Assembly: GCA_964017195.1 (NCBI GenBank)
Contig: OZ024891.1
Location: 10,946,458-11,010,457, forward strand
Length of the DNA stretch: 64,000 nt
Direction of reading: 5' to 3'
Source of the DNA: Siderastrea radians
Lineage: Eukaryota; Cnidaria; Anthozoa; Scleractinia; Rhizangiidae
Program-made: the position numbers and the translations under genes
Shown: piece after piece, positions 45,824-59,209 of the stretch
Layout: each line of letters opens with the position of its first letter
How positions within the stretch are numbered: position 1 is the first letter of the stretch
Notes under the pieces: model-generated
What the model saw: the letters and a program-made list of their open reading frames with translations, nothing else
The model's database searches: none
Told to the model about the DNA's origin: nothing

Positions 45824-48800
45824 AAGTGAGACCGGAAAACAATATTATAATTATTAGTTAATCATTAGTAATACACCTCTCATCAAATTAGAACCAGTGT
45901 TTCATAAATTTTAAATAAGCCTCTGTTGTAGGTAATATACATTTAAACTTAAATATCTAAGCAATTTAAATGCTTTATTCAATAAGTGATTTGAAACCGG
46001 GATACTATAGTGCAATACGTTTTCTACACTGTAAGACGCTCTTATACTCACATTTTTCTCCTTATATGGTAAAATGACGCTATAGTTGAATGATGATGAT
46101 GATGATGATGTACCTTATTTACTTGTATTAATTCCCAGGGATGTTAAATTAATAGTAGGAAGTAGTGAACCCTAAAACATCCCAGGGCATTGCTTTCTTT
46201 CTTACTCAGAAGGAGTACCTTACTGGAGTTAATTAATATGAAATTTAATTTAAATTACTGTAAAAGCTCTAATAGTCCTGCTCTCTAATACGCCTTCTTA
46301 CCTACTACTTGCTAATTACAAATAAATTATTTGCTTACAATTATGTCATGACATTGGGGCTTGAAAATTATTTTATGTCTCGACTGATGCCGGGTATTAT
46401 TTGAGTAGCCCCGCAGCTCTTAACAACCTCTAATTTCATTGGACCTTGGTATCACGCAGCTCTATTGTTTTCGGGGCTAGGGTCCATTGTTTTGTTGTTT
46501 GGTATATTGTTTTCTCAGCAAATCAGAGAAGACCTTGTAAGAACTGCGACATCGCCCTATTATTTTACTGCCAGACGAAGATGCGAAGAAGTGCAGCATT
46601 ATGCATGTAATTATTAACATGTAATTCAGGTGAATAAATTCATTCAACTATTTTAAGTACCAATCAGTCAATCAATCAACCACTCAACCAACTGGCTGAT
46701 AAATCAGTCAATCAGCCAATTAAAAAATAAATCATTCAATCAATCAATCAATGAATCAGTCAATCAACAAATCAATAAATCAATCAATCTGTCACTTCAG
46801 TGTTGCCAATGCGAATAACAAATGGTCCAGTAATGACAAGTGACTTTATTTGATGCACAGATTATGACTCACTCTCTTACTACCCCAGACCGTGATGGCA
46901 GTAGATCTCGAGACTTTAGTTCTTTTTGGTTTGACAATTTGCCACCAATAAGCATTGTTACTGATTGCCAGAATCTGGTACCAAAGAAAAACAAAAGGAA
47001 TAGCCTCTTCCTAAATCATTTCAGAATAGTCTGAAACCTAACAGGCAATGAACTGACAAAAAGGGATCAGACTGTGGTGAATCAGTCAATCAATATAGTT
47101 TTCCCCATAAAGAGAATTCAATCAAATAGGTCTGACTCTTCATTCCTGGGATAGTAGTTGGGGGGGGATACTCCCCCCAAAAAAGATATGGGGCAGGGTG
47201 TGCTCATCAGATATTTTGAAGTAGAGCCCTAAAAGGTGTACTCCAGGATTCATTCCATTTTCATACATCGTCCACTTAGTAGTACTGAGGGGACAGTCAA
47301 ACTAATCAATGACATCAAAATGTTAAGCAGAAAAAGACAAAAAAATATATAACCTTATTTCAAAACTGCTCTTCAAATTTTTTATTTGAATTGATAAAGT
47401 GTGTCTGGGAATATAACTAAAAGTATAAATTTCTTAACCAAACCCTTATAATAAACTGCCATATTTTCCTGACATCAGGTTGATGGAATAAAAACCTGTA
47501 AGAAAAACAAAGTAGATTTTAATTATCGCAATTACCAATAGTAGGACAGTCAGTGTGCACGCGCCAGAGAAAAATGAGAGACTGCTCGTAGTCTATGAGA
47601 ATGGTACCAACTTGGGCCGGTACGACTTCAGATCGACTCCAAATGCTTACCTCTGTTTACACGAAATGTACGAAACATGAAGCTAGTATATCATCTTAGG
47701 CTGTGTTTACACGAGTGACTTCATCCTGAGATGACTTTCATATCGGTGTCTGGTTATTTACCTGTAAGTTTTTACATGGTTTGGAGCTGAAATGGTGTTT
47801 ACCCCGGGACGATTTCATCCTGGTGCTGAAGACCGGGATGAAATCGTCCTGGGGTGAACACATTTCAGCTCCAAATCATGTAAACATTTACAGGTAAATG
47901 ACCAGACACCGCAATGAAAGTCACTCCGGGATGGGATGAAAGTGACATCCGGGGATAAAGTCACTCATGTAAACAGGGCCTTAGGCTGGTTTAACTCATC
48001 ACTGCTGCTGAACCAATATGAATGACTCAGAACGGTTTGAAATCAGACTGGGGAGCCACTTAAGCACGAACAGGGTCCCAATTGGTCTGAGATATTTGTT
48101 TTGGGTATGCACGTTTAACAAGTGGCGTTAGAGCATTCCAAGCTGTTGGATAATAGATAAACTGGATTTTTAAGGATGGGATGGTTGCGGACCATATTAA
48201 CACAAACAGAGTTTAGATTGGTCTCAGGTAAACACTTCATGCAAGTCTGACTTTCAGACTGGTCTCATGTAAACAAAATCATACCAGTATGAGTTTGCAC
48301 CGGTCTCATGAAATCAGGGCGTTACTGCCCCTGGGTCTCTGAGGATGTTGTGAAACATTCTTAAGAGCTGTTCGACTTTAGGCTAAGGGGGTGTTTACAT
48401 AATACCAGCATGATTTTCATTCTGGTACAAGTTCCTCCCGATTTCCTCTTGTTTCTCTGTATTTGTTTCATGATTACAGCACAAAATCTCATAACTGTAC
48501 AAGTCATACCTGTGTGAGCTTGCCCCAGTAGTGGTACTGCGTCACAATAATCACCGTGGTACGGAAACCCATACATGGTATAACTGTTTGATTCATTCTG
48601 CATTAAGTTTTAACCCTTTAACCACCAAGAATAAATCTTACATCACTGTGAAAAATGGATTTTGTAACTTAAGTGGGTATAAGGTTTTCATCACCTACCC
48701 CAATGGAAGTCTGGAAGTCTGCCAAATTTTCTTTTTCCGAAAAGGCTGTTTTAGCCACCCAGTCTTCTATGTGTTTACATGACAATATAAAACAGATCAT

Positions 48801-51800
48801 GTTCAAATTCCACACTAAAGAAATTTGTGCTTGTTCTCACGCACTTAAAGGCAGATGGTTTAAATCTCTGGTATATTTGAATGATTTTAAACTGTTTAAC
48901 TGTGCTTAATTATGTTTGACTGGGTTCAGAAATTGGAATCAAACACTGCTGTATGCATATTATTGGTTTAATTGTGTTCAACTACCGAACCCAAATTAAA
49001 CCGATCATTGCATTTGACCTAGTTCATTTTACTGAACAGTAAGATAGTACGTAAGCTGGGATAATTATGTGATTGATATCTTCCATACATGTGCATACCT
49101 TCACTGTAAGAAAAGCTGCATCACTGATCACTGCTGACATATACCATGCCTAGTATAGATAAAAAAGGATCAGTGAAAACAACAACTTCAGGGCTAAAAA
49201 CTGACAGTCTCCTGGTTGCCAGTAGCAATTTAAAACTGACCAGGGCCACTAAAAGTTGAGGTTTGTTTTTAATTAGAGTTCTACAGTATGTGGTACTTTT
49301 TCCACATGATTATTGTCGAAATCCCTGGATAAAAGACTTACTTCTCACCCAGGTTGGGAGGGGTCTATTCAAGTAAATATGGTTTTAAATTTTTTGATTT
49401 AGACTAGAGGATTTTGAAAGCCACTTTATCTAAATGGCCTGGTCCACTATACTAAGCGAGCAAGTGAAAAGACCCTGGGGACGAGGTTGGAATTCAAGGA
49501 TACTGGCTCGAGTTGCAATTCAATGATTCAAGCACTGAAGTTAATTTTTTACCCTGCAAATTATGGAATAACTTAATCAGTAAAAGTAGAGAACGAGATG
49601 TACAAAACAATTACATTCACCTGCTTTGAACTCGATTATCTTAAGCATATTTTCCCAAAAGTGATCAACACATAACTTTTAATAAAAGTCTTACATGTAC
49701 CTAATTCGAAATTTAAATTTGTTGTTTGTCATCAAATCATGCCAACTATAGCTTTGAACCTTATCTCCATCTCCATTTGTTTATTAAAAAGCTATAATTA
49801 CACGTACCTGACATGAGCAATGCAGCGAGAAATGAAGTGCTGTCCTCTTTCGGAGAAACCATTAACAATTCTTTAGCAGAAATGGACCGACAGAAAGCTA
49901 GCAAAACACCTTTTCACCCCATTTTTCAGCTTTTGTCGCTAGCTATGCCGCCGCGCCTAAAAAGTGCACCAGTCTTCCTGAGCAATCCGTGACATTGGTG
50001 CCCAGTACTCCGCGTGCCTGCAAATTCACATCCCTGAGCTCTATGAAAACGAATTTTTTTAAAAAAACTGTTAACATAGTTAGAAAGAGCATAGTTTGAA
50101 ACCAAATATGCTGATTCGTTTTTACATTTATATTAAAACCTCACAAAACAGGGGATTATCAAAAGTTTAAGGTTCATTTTTCATTGTGCTTTTTTCAAAA
50201 GGAAAAATAATAATGGACGTTTTTGAATAACTTGCAATTTTTTCTGCGATATTACTGTGAGAAATTACGAATTTATTGAGCTTAAAGCAGTTTTAAAGTG
50301 ATTTGAATTTTCTGTGCGCTCTGGTCACGTGACCAATGACGTCACAACAGTGAGCATATCATGGTCGTTACTTTCATGCGAAGTACTATTAACCAGCCAA
50401 GCTTTGTTTCTCTCCGCCTTAAACTACCATAGTTACTGACTCCTTACCAGTCCCCTGGGAAATGCTCCTGTACAGAGCCACCTTAACTTTCAAATGCCAG
50501 ATGTCAAGTGGCAATTTCCATATTGCCCATTCCAATGTCTATCAGGGCACGTTATCTGCTTTTGAATTGATGGAGGCCTGTTCTTGCAGTGAGCTAAAAC
50601 ATATTTTTGCCATAGTCACGTGAATAATGACGTCATCACCCTAACGTTAATATGAGGGATAACTTTCACGAAGTTGTAAATAACACATGGTACAGCATTC
50701 TCTTCGACCCCAAATTAACTAAGTTATTTTGCATTGAAATTTTTCTGGTGCAAAGCATTCTGGGAAGGTTCTTATTATAATTATAATATTGTTTTTAATT
50801 ATTGTTATTACATTTATTTATATACTGTTAAATTTCATCAGGTAATCTTATGTAGTAAAGATACTAATCTAAACAATACTGCCTAAAACTGCTTTCCATG
50901 AATGCCGTGTCTCTATGTCTCTAACTTATAAAAGTATAACTGCACCATGGCCGGTTTTGTTTCCTAAAAAATTGAAAATCTCACATCAAAGTATACTGAA
51001 ACATTAAAACGGAACGTAATTGCAAGTAATAATATAGAAATGCACCAGCGGCCTTTTCTCCCCTGATCCTAGAGAGGATTGAGGAGCCAAATGAAACAGC
51101 GCTTGCTTACACTTGCGCTTTATTTTGTAGTTTATACAAGACTGGATCCAATTTGCCTTCTTCATGCAAGTGGAAAACAGGAGACTGCTTGCTGTTTAAG
51201 TGATGATTTATTAAATGTCATCATCAAACCAGCCTAGGACCCTGTTGAAAAGCCAGTGTGACTATTAGTGAATACATGCAACCCAGGACTGAGTTTAAGT
51301 TAATCTTTTTTCTTAGTTAGAGTTTCATTGCACTTCGAAGAGTTCTTGATTAGAAATTACGAGCACGATTACCCTTAAATTGTACAATACGAAGTTCAGT
51401 TAATCCTATCTATAACAAAATGCGAGATAATAAAATCTATGTGCCCTTCAGGGATATACTTTTAATTATCAGTTTTGCAAGCAGTGGAGAAACAGCTATA
51501 AAAGAACCCATTTCAGTGCACCTGATTGACGCGTGCGCAACGTAGTTGTCGGATTTAGGTATCCAATTATAAAACGTTCTTGTTTTAGAAACGATTAATA
51601 CAATAGCCTAACTTTAACGTTTAATGCTTCAAGGTCCTCAGAAGATATCATTTTTAATAAAGGGTTAGTTATTGATTTTAAGAAACTGTGGTAATTTGTT
51701 GGTGGAAAAGTAAAAAACAGAAATTGGGGTTTATCAGCCAAGTCGATTTGGTGAATTAGCTACCGGAAAGAAATGATAAAACTGACGTTTGAGTGTTTAA

Positions 51801-52119
51801 TAGCTCATTTGCTCTGATGAATAGCTAACACTCAAAACGTCAACTTTTGAATTAGTTTGTGGTGGCTAATTTACCATGTCAAACCAGTTGATGAACCCAT
51901 GCAAATCATTTTGTTGCACTGTTATCTTGCATTTTAACAAATAGGACTAAATTTACTTCTATAAATCAAACTATGTATCATCTAGTCTGCAAACGTTTTA
52001 TTTTCTCCTTTTCATGTCTGCAAACAATTTATTTGGGCTTTTTTGATTTTGCAAACAATTTTTTCAGGATTTTTCACCCCCCCCCCCCCCCACCTCCAAA
52101 AAAAATAATGGTCCGTCCC
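45638..52119. mobile_element. 6.48-kb PIF/Harbinger-like insertion splitting D1
   Basis: GGGACGGACCATTATTTTTT opens the insert and its reverse complement closes it, with TAA at both flanks (45635-45637, 52120-52122); D2 shows the empty site. A TWA duplication with GGG-ended repeats is typical of PIF/Harbinger. Inside are (TTA)n 45772-45822, (GAT)n 46091-46110, CAAT-rich DNA 46655-46795, a fold-back MITE at 47699 and long stretches (48600-51980) where I see no gene. No transposase recognised. Confidence 0.55.
47699..47980. mobile_element. 282-bp fold-back MITE, Harbinger-like
   Basis: The whole element is a long imperfect palindrome with GGCTGTGTTTACACGAG at one end and CATGTAAACAGGGCC at the other, between TTA copies (47696-47698, 47981-47983). 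Confidence 0.65.
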
Positions 52120-52132
52120 TAACAAAATCCAG

Positions 52133-52196
52133 CTTGAAGGGGTTTCGAGCCCATAATTCTCAGTGCCCTTACCAACCGAGCTATCAACTGAAACCA
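52133..52196 (-). repeat. tRNA-like (SINE-type) segment, D1
   Basis: On the minus strand 'tagctcggttggta' resembles an A box and 'gggctcgaaacc' a B box at tRNA-like spacing, followed by TTCAAGCTGGATTTT. Likely a tRNA-derived SINE head rather than a working tRNA. Confidence 0.45.
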
Positions 52197-53702
52197 ACTA
52201 GTACTATGAGCTGGTCATTGCGTGAAAACACCGTGATTATTGAAACTCGCCAAAATGATAGAATAAGATGCAAGACGCACTTCTCAAAACCAAGCATTTC
52301 GAAGGTGTACCATCTATTTATAGAACCTTTAATTACTTTTACCGAAGTTGATGACATTGATTAAGAAGGTTGAAAAGGTGGCTGACTAATTTTAATCATG
52401 ATCTGGCCGGTGACGTTTTGTCATGTTTAATAACTAATATTAAAAAAAAAAACAATTTTCTTCCATCCCATCTTGAACCTTTTTGCTTTTATTATTACGT
52501 ATTACAGAGTAACTATGTAAACAAAGCATTGTGACAAGCAAATACGTTAAATAAATATTCGCAAATAATTCGCAACAATCAGTTCACAATCAGTTTCAAC
52601 CCAACGTCAATTCGTACTGACATACGTACCACCAGCAAAGCCAATTCTCGCATGAAACAGTATAGAAGAGGAAACGCTCAAGCCTTGTATATGTACAATG
52701 TCGGTGTATGTTTACCATCGAAACAAAAAGAATGCTGGTTCTCGGTTGAGAATCAACATTTCAGAAAAAAAAACAATTCATATTCATGTGATCCCTGCTG
52801 TTAGAACGGAAAGTTAGTTTGGTAACAGTGGAGGAGAAATAATGTGACCGTTTTAGTTTCCAACCGAAAAACCTGGGCTGTGTAACAAAACTTTGAGCTG
52901 TACATATCGTACACGGATTGGGTCAGAGTGCGAGATATCCGCGTGCTCGCAGAGTACATGGAGATGAATTTACTGCCATTGCTTTTAAGCAGCGTTTGTT
53001 ACGTGCAAGAAAGGTACGAAACCAAAAGCATGTAATCCACTTTTTCAACAATTGTGAATTTTTTTATTAACCATAGGACTTGTCATTTTAGATTTATAGT
53101 TAGAAAGTATACATTAAGGCAGCATAAACCTAAAGCACCAGCATTGACAAAAATCATTATTTGTGAATTCCAACAGCACTGACGGATGACTTTGTTGCTC
53201 AATGGCGAGTTTCAAACCCGCTAGTATTCCGGCGATGAAAGCATCATCGTAGTTGAGTTTAAAACGGCGCATGCCACATATTTGACATGCAACTCAAAAA
53301 GTATCAGTTTAGTTTTTATCAGGGTGCATACTTTACTCTTACTAATTTTCGCGCGTACTTAATTTCGCGAAAATTCGCGATCGGAAGTTGTACTTCGCGC
53401 GAGTATCAATTTTCGCGCTTTTGCCATTTCTTTAGTCTCCGAAACCCTCATCTGAGGGACTGTTTCAAAAAGGGAATTTTTACAAATTAAGGCCGCGTGT
53501 GACTAGCTGCTCATGAAACAGCAAGGTTGTTTTTCATTTGATAGATTGCACTTCTCTGTGGTGCTTTGAGCTTCCAAAGTTTTGTGTGTGTGTCGAAAAT
53601 TAAGTAATGCAAACGAATCTGTGAAAGTCTTTGCAACCACCGTATTAATAAATGTTTTCCACTATACTATCGTTTGATTGCAACTGAATCTTGTTACCTT
53701 TA

Positions 53703-54729
53703 CAGTCAACGCGCCTCACGTATGAACGTTCAATTTCAAATATTCATCGATTAGTTCATTCTTCGATTTCACTCTTCAAAAAATTTAGCGATTCTTTGAA
53801 ACTTGGATTCTATATTCGAAACACTATTTTAGTTATTCAAAATTTTTTTTGTAACATCGTAATAATAATTCAAACTTTCGAACAGAACTGAAAAGGTAGT
53901 TTTTTTAGCTCAGTTTTCCGGTTAATGTCACGCGTTATATTTTTATTGTCTTCAAGCAAGGCGCAAAAAATAGCGCGTACATAAAGCCGACAAAAATAAC
54001 CCGTAAAGAGAGCATCGACAACAGCAATCCTTAGAAAGAAAATCCAAAGGAGTCTCTAATTTTAACAAGGCAACTTATTCTTTGGCTGGAGGTTTCGTGG
54101 CTTAATCGGAAACCCGCAAAAAATATAAACAATTAACAACCGCCACAATTTTATTTTCGCCGCGGTGTGTTGCGGCCGTTGTACATAGGTTTGCACATGA
54201 TCAGAAAATGAAAGCTTAGGTTTCCTAACCCCAAATGGCAAGAAATTCTCTTGGGGGCTTTTACGATCCTGGTAAACCTTTGCCTTCCAATGCAAAGGGA
54301 ACGAGTACGAACCTTTGCCTTCTGATGCAAGGAACGAAATCGTTAACCTTTTCAATGCTAGATTGGGCTTGTCAGATATTCCACGGAACCACGGAACACG
54401 ACAGTGCCAAAAGGAGCTGTTCATAAAATTGTCCGACACTATTCAGTCCACGCCACGACTCAACCATTTTCTTCTGGAGGTAAAGATCCTTGATAACGGA
54501 TGACATCCCGGTCAGAAGTAATTGATTAGCATTTCTTCCGAGTGCGCTGTGTAGACGATTTCTGATGCTACGTGTGAACTTTCGAGGAATCAATTTCATT
54601 CATCGAAAAAAACTCGTTATTTTTCAATCTGTCCACAAAAAATACGGTCATCCAATTAAAGAAAGGAATGCGCCCGTGAAGAATGCAATCTTCATTCCAT
54701 GATCGTTCATGCGTGAGCAGCGTTGACTG
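53703..54729. mobile_element. 1027-bp Tc1/mariner-like non-autonomous element in D2
   Basis: Ends CAGTCAACGCGCCTCACG and CGTGAGCAGCGTTGACTG form imperfect inverted repeats, and TA flanks both sides. D1 lacks it. The 125-codon minus-strand ORF inside (54062-54439) shows no transposase features. Confidence 0.72.
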
Positions 54730-55170
54730 TAATAAAGATTTCCATTTCTTAAAAAAGAAAACCCTCAGTGGGGCACATCGCAGGCTTTCTCTTAAGGTAA
54801 AATTCGACAGTTGTAACATAGCAAGAACCCAAGAGGGGAGAGGGTATCAATTCCCTCTCTGGTACCACGGTGAGTGGTATGAGTTTCCTTATACGTCCGA
54901 GGGTTAAAATAGCACGGAACAATAGCGAAGAAAAAAAAATTTTTTTCGGAAAACAGAATATTTTGTTACTCACAAGGTAATTTTACGTCCTTAAAAATCT
55001 GAGTTTGGAGGCGTTTTTGCGAAAAGGGATAGATCGTAAATTCTTTTCTTTAGTTGTACGATTAAAGAGGAAATATAGTGGTAAAAGTGACAAATAATGC
55101 AAATACTTAAAAGAACTATACGCATAATGTTTTCTCTTCTTGGTTTACTGTTTGTCTACTTTATTCACAG

Positions 55171-55278
55171 CATCTGCTTAGCAGTGTTCCTTACTTGCAC
55201 ATTGAGATTTATCTTGGGGAAGTTTTGCCGTATGAAGATATTTCAAAACGCGAGTTCAAAATTATCCATTCCAGGAGA
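55171..55278 (+). pseudogene. Exon-like open fragment of unrecognised gene, D2
   Basis: Same 36-codon fragment, after the acceptor 'tttattcacag'. Further open pieces follow at about 55657-55808 (VVIETRQNERIRFKTH, ending before 'gtagct') and about 56004-56190 (SKASSLMKQ, VGVCLP). Splice phases between them do not fit simply, so the gene, if any, is probably broken. Confidence 0.4.
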
Positions 55279-55535
55279 GTACTAAAAACGTTTTCTATGG
55301 TGATAAAAATTGATAGCAATGTTCGAATTTACCACTGCATACTATCACCCAGTTGTCTAATAAGCTGGGTGATAGTGTGTGTTGATAGTGTATTATATAT
55401 AGACAGAGGGTAGTCTTAATTTTTTTTTAATACTTGAAATCATAGCTGTGAGCTGCAGGGGTGGAAGTTTAAGGCATCGGAGTAGCGTACGCAGCTTAAC
55501 GGTAGTTATAAGAAGAGAACCCTAAAAAAATCCAG

Positions 55536-55601
55536 CTTGAAGGGGTTTCGAGCCCATAATTCTCAGTTTCCTTACGAACTGAGCTATCAACTGAAGCCAA
55601 C
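55536..55601 (-). repeat. tRNA-like (SINE-type) segment, D2
   Basis: D2 partner of the D1 segment, with the same boxes on the minus strand and a weaker A box. Confidence 0.42.
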
Positions 55602-57109
55602 TATAAGCTGGTCACTGTGTGAATTCGTAATTTACCCAGAGTAGCCTTCATTTTAGGAAAAACCGTGGTTATTGAAACACGTCAAAATGAGCGAATAAGA
55701 TTCAAGACGCACATCTCAAAACCAAACATTTCGATGGAGTACCATTTATTTATAGAACCTTTACTTACCTTTACCGAAGTTGATGACATTGAGAAGAAGG
55801 GTGAAAAGGTAGCTGACTAATTTTAATCATGATCTGGCCGGGCACGTTTTGCCATGTTTAATTACAAATATTTAAACAAACAATTTTGTGCCATGTCATC
55901 TTGACCTTTTTTGCTTTTACTGTTACGTATTACAGAGTAACTATGTAAACGAATCATTGTGACAAGAAAAAACCTTAAATAAATATTTGCAAATAATTCG
56001 CGACAATCACATCACAAATTTCAGCCCAACTTTAATGCGTATTGACACACCTACCATAAGCAAAGCCAGTTCTCTTATGAAACAACAAAGAAGAGGAAAC
56101 AATCAAGACTGGTATATGTACACTGTCGGTGTATGTTTACCAAACATACAAAAAGAAAGCATAAAAATGTTGATTCTCGGTTTGAGATAGGATAAGATTT
56201 TATGCAAAAAAAATCATATTCATGAGATCCGTGTTAGAACGGAAAGGTAGTTTGGCTGTCTAAATCCACCCAAGTCTTTGGTGACAGTGGCAGAGAAATA
56301 ATGTGACCGATTTAGTTTCCAACCGAAAAACCTGCCTTGTGTAAGAAACAATTTAGCTGTACATGTGGTACACGGTGGGGTAAGAGTGGGAGATATCCAC
56401 TTGCTCGCAGAGTACAGGGAGATGGCTTTACTGCCGTGGCTTACAGAAATAGAGTTGTTTAGCTTAAAGTGTTGGCCTTACGTGCAAAAAGGTACGAATC
56501 CAAAAGCATGTTATCCATTTTTTAAATATAGTAATTGTGAATTTTTTAATTGATTCCAGGACTTGTCCTTTTAGATTTATAGTTAGAAAGTATACAGTAT
56601 GGCAGCATAAACCTAAAGCTTCAGCATTGACAAGAATCGTGTTTTCCGAATTTCAACAGCGGATGACTTAGTGGCAAGTTTTAAACCTGCTAGCATTCGA
56701 TGTAACGGGAAATCACGTTCCTAAAAAGACCACCGTAGTTGATTTGAAAACAACTCATGCCATATATTTCACATGCAACTCAAAAAGTATCAGTTTACTT
56801 TTTATTAGCTGCGTTCCTTATTCTTACTAATTTTTGCGCGGACGTACTTTCGCGAAAAGTCGGGAGTTGTACTTCGCAAGTATTAATTTTCGCGCTTTTA
56901 CCATTGCTTTCGTCTCCCAAACTCTGATATCAGGGCTCTTTTTCAAAAAAAGTAAGGGAAATTTCACAAATTAACTCGACAGCAAAAGAAGAAATTACGT
57001 TTTGAAGGTAATAGCTTCTGGAAATTACAAAAAAAAATTTAACGCCAGGAAAAGTAATGAATCGGAGGAAGAGTGCTATTCGCAAACAAGACCAGAAATA
57101 CATATATGG

Positions 57110-57350
57110 GACGGTTGTTTAAACGAAGTTTAGACGGTGTTTATCAAAACTGCGGTCTAAACCAATTTCAATCTGGCCAAGCCCAATATTTAAACGTTGC
57201 TCAGTGTAAGTAGTGTCAAGAAGGCACATGGCACAGACTCAAAAAAGCTATCTAGACGTAATGTGAACCTCTTATAATAACGTTGGAGTCCCATTCATAG
57301 TCTTAAACCGCGGTCTAAGTTGGTGCTCCTTTAAATAACCGGCCCCGAAT
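57110..57350. repeat. Imperfect fold-back repeat
   Basis: Left 'gggacggttgtttaaacga' pairs imperfectly with right 'tcctttaaataaccggccc', and 'tttagac' with 'gtctaa'. Non-coding. Confidence 0.4.
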
Positions 57351-57539
57351 TTACCAGAACAGAAAGAAATAATTTAATTTAGAGCAATTACCAAAGAGCT
57401 CGTGGCTCACAACATTTTACTCACTCGCTGGGCTCTTTCGTAAAATATTGTTTTTACCACTCGAAAATAAAATTCATATCTTTGTGCCGCCGTGTAATAT
57501 CCTCTATATATCTCAGGAAGTTAGTATTTCTTCTGTCAA

Positions 57540-58430
57540 CTCATTTTATTCGCAGTGTTAAGAATTATTTCCTGACCATGGGAATCATGGCCTGAGGCGA
57601 ATCACGATTTGCCTGTAATGAATCGCCCAAGGACACGAAATAATTCTGGAAATTTGGAAATAAAATTAGTTTACAGAAGAATTACACACCTTTTTGAGAT
57701 AATACATAGATTTAGCCAAGCCTAGAAGGGGAGCCACCAAGGAATAAACTGGTGTTCGTTTCTCAAAAATAGTCCTGAAACTTTTTGGTCCGAAATATCT
57801 TTCGGGGCTTTTTAATTTTGGCTCGTTCGCTTTCGAAAAGTGTCTCTCAAAAAGGCTGAAAGTGTTGCGAATTGTCCTCCAATATTTGTGGATCTGTTCT
57901 GTAAAACCAAGCTCGAAAGGTCATCCTAGAGGCTGAGCACAGCTTGTTTTTTTAATATTAAAAAAATTAAGAGAAAGGCTAGTCCTTCTCTATAGTATTG
58001 CTGTATAAGTATTAAAACAATGGACACCATTTTTCAATGTTTTAATACCATTTTAATTTGTTTAGTTTAGGGTTGTAAATCGGTTCAAACCAGAAATCTC
58101 CACAATATGCACCAAATCAGCAAGCCCGCACTTAGTCGAACAAATGAACGAATGGACCGATGGGCAAACAAACAAACGCAAGGCCATCAGAAAACAAAAC
58201 ATTCCAAAAGCTGAGTAACTCAAACTAAAGAAATGAAAGGGATCCAAGGCCAAAGCGAATGAATGGTAGACCCAAACGACCGAACGATAGCCACAACTTG
58301 ATTATTCGTTACCATGGGAATCATGACCTGAGGCAAATCATGATTCGCCCATGGTCACGAAAAAATTCTAAACATTGCGAATGAAATGAGTCAACAGAAG
58401 ACTTACACACTTTTTTGAGATATATGCAAT
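57540..58430. repeat. Pair of ACCATGGGAATCATG repeats
   Basis: 57575-57710 and 58303-58427 are direct copies around 'accatgggaatcatg'. The stretch 57540-57590 also pairs in inverted orientation with 58345-58400 (ctgtcaactcattttattcg / cgaatgaaatgagtcaacag). No gene seen between them. Confidence 0.5.
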
Positions 58431-58939
58431 CATAAAAGAACAAAATATCTGCTAGTTTCTTTTATCGCTTTGTGATTATGAGAGAATCAAGAAGGGCGAA
58501 TCTTAACCGGCGAATGATGCTTGAAAAACCCGGGTCTACTCATAGGAGTGAAATCAGCTGTAAACTTTTTTTCATCTCGAAAAGATTTCATTCGGTCCAT
58601 AAATGCCCCCATTGAGTCGTTATTCATAGCGTAATAAATGTTTGGGAATTTTTTTGATGAATTTTGTAATGAAGATTTGAAGGTGACTGAAAATTTAAAT
58701 TTGAGATTAATAATTAACAGATAAAGACAGTCTGCTACCAACCCAAGGCGCTGATGTGCCTGTTAGCGGACCAACTGGCTTTGTGTATATTTTTTCCCTT
58801 AAACAACGGTATCAGGTTTTGGGGCAACGATCAAAATCAGAATTATAGCTGCTGCAATCGGCAAATTTAAGCGAAGTGAACTGTGATTATACTCAGTTTC
58901 GGGGTCACGATTTACAGTTTCCAATATTGCCAAATAAAA

Positions 58940-59203
58940 ATGTTCACTTTTCGTAAAACAATTCCACGCCAATTGGTCAAAACGACAAGTGAAGACAGTG
59001 AAGAAAACGAAGTCTGTCGGCAGCCACAGCCATTCATAGGCTTATTTGTTACTGCATGTACAATTATACTTGGTTTATTGTTACGTGATCAGTATCATAA
59101 CTTTCTGTCCTCGAGGAACGTAGGGCTACTAGACCAAGTTTTTCTCTCTTTTGTCGCAATTAGTCAGGTTAAACAAATGAATTTTGGAGGATTCTATGAT
59201 TAG
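58940..59203 (+). CDS. Possible 87-aa single-pass membrane protein, unrecognised
   Basis: From ATG 58940, 87 codons are open to TAG. About 30 polar residues, including an SEDSEENE run, come first. A hydrophobic segment follows (around residues 35-51, FIGLFVTACTIILGLLL), then an RDQY-containing tail ending GGFYD. AATAAA lies about 25 bases after the stop (59226-59231). No splice sites are needed and no family is recognised. It could be a real small gene, a terminal exon or chance. Confidence 0.35.
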   Translation: MFTFRKTIPRQLVKTTSEDSEENEVCRQPQPFIGLFVTACTIILGLLLRDQYHNFLSSRNVGLLDQVFLSFVAISQVKQMNFGGFYD

Positions 59204-59209
59204 AACCAT

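Larger units (their letters stand above)
44711..53495. repeat. Block D1 of a second tandem duplication (interrupted)
   Basis: 44711-45637 aligns with 53583-53702 plus 54730-55525, and 52120-53495 aligns with 55525-56978. The 6.5 kb between is a separate insertion. Landmarks are 'gtgtgtgtgtcgaaaattaa', 'gtggggcacatc' and 'cagcttgaaggggtttcgag'. Confidence 0.8.
53583..56978. repeat. Block D2 of the second tandem duplication
   Basis: Lies less than 100 bases after D1, in the same orientation, interrupted by a Tc1-like element. It lacks the 6.5-kb insert and so gives its empty site. Confidence 0.8.

Noticed and set aside
45606..45857. ORF across the (TTA)n run
   Set aside because: It is produced by the microsatellite and the inverted repeat of a transposon end.
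46655..46795. CRISPR-like array of CAAT repeats
   Set aside because: Simple degenerate tetranucleotide repeats without spacers.
54062..54439. 125-codon minus-strand ORF
   Set aside because: Inside the Tc1-like element; no transposase motif and no splice or promoter support.
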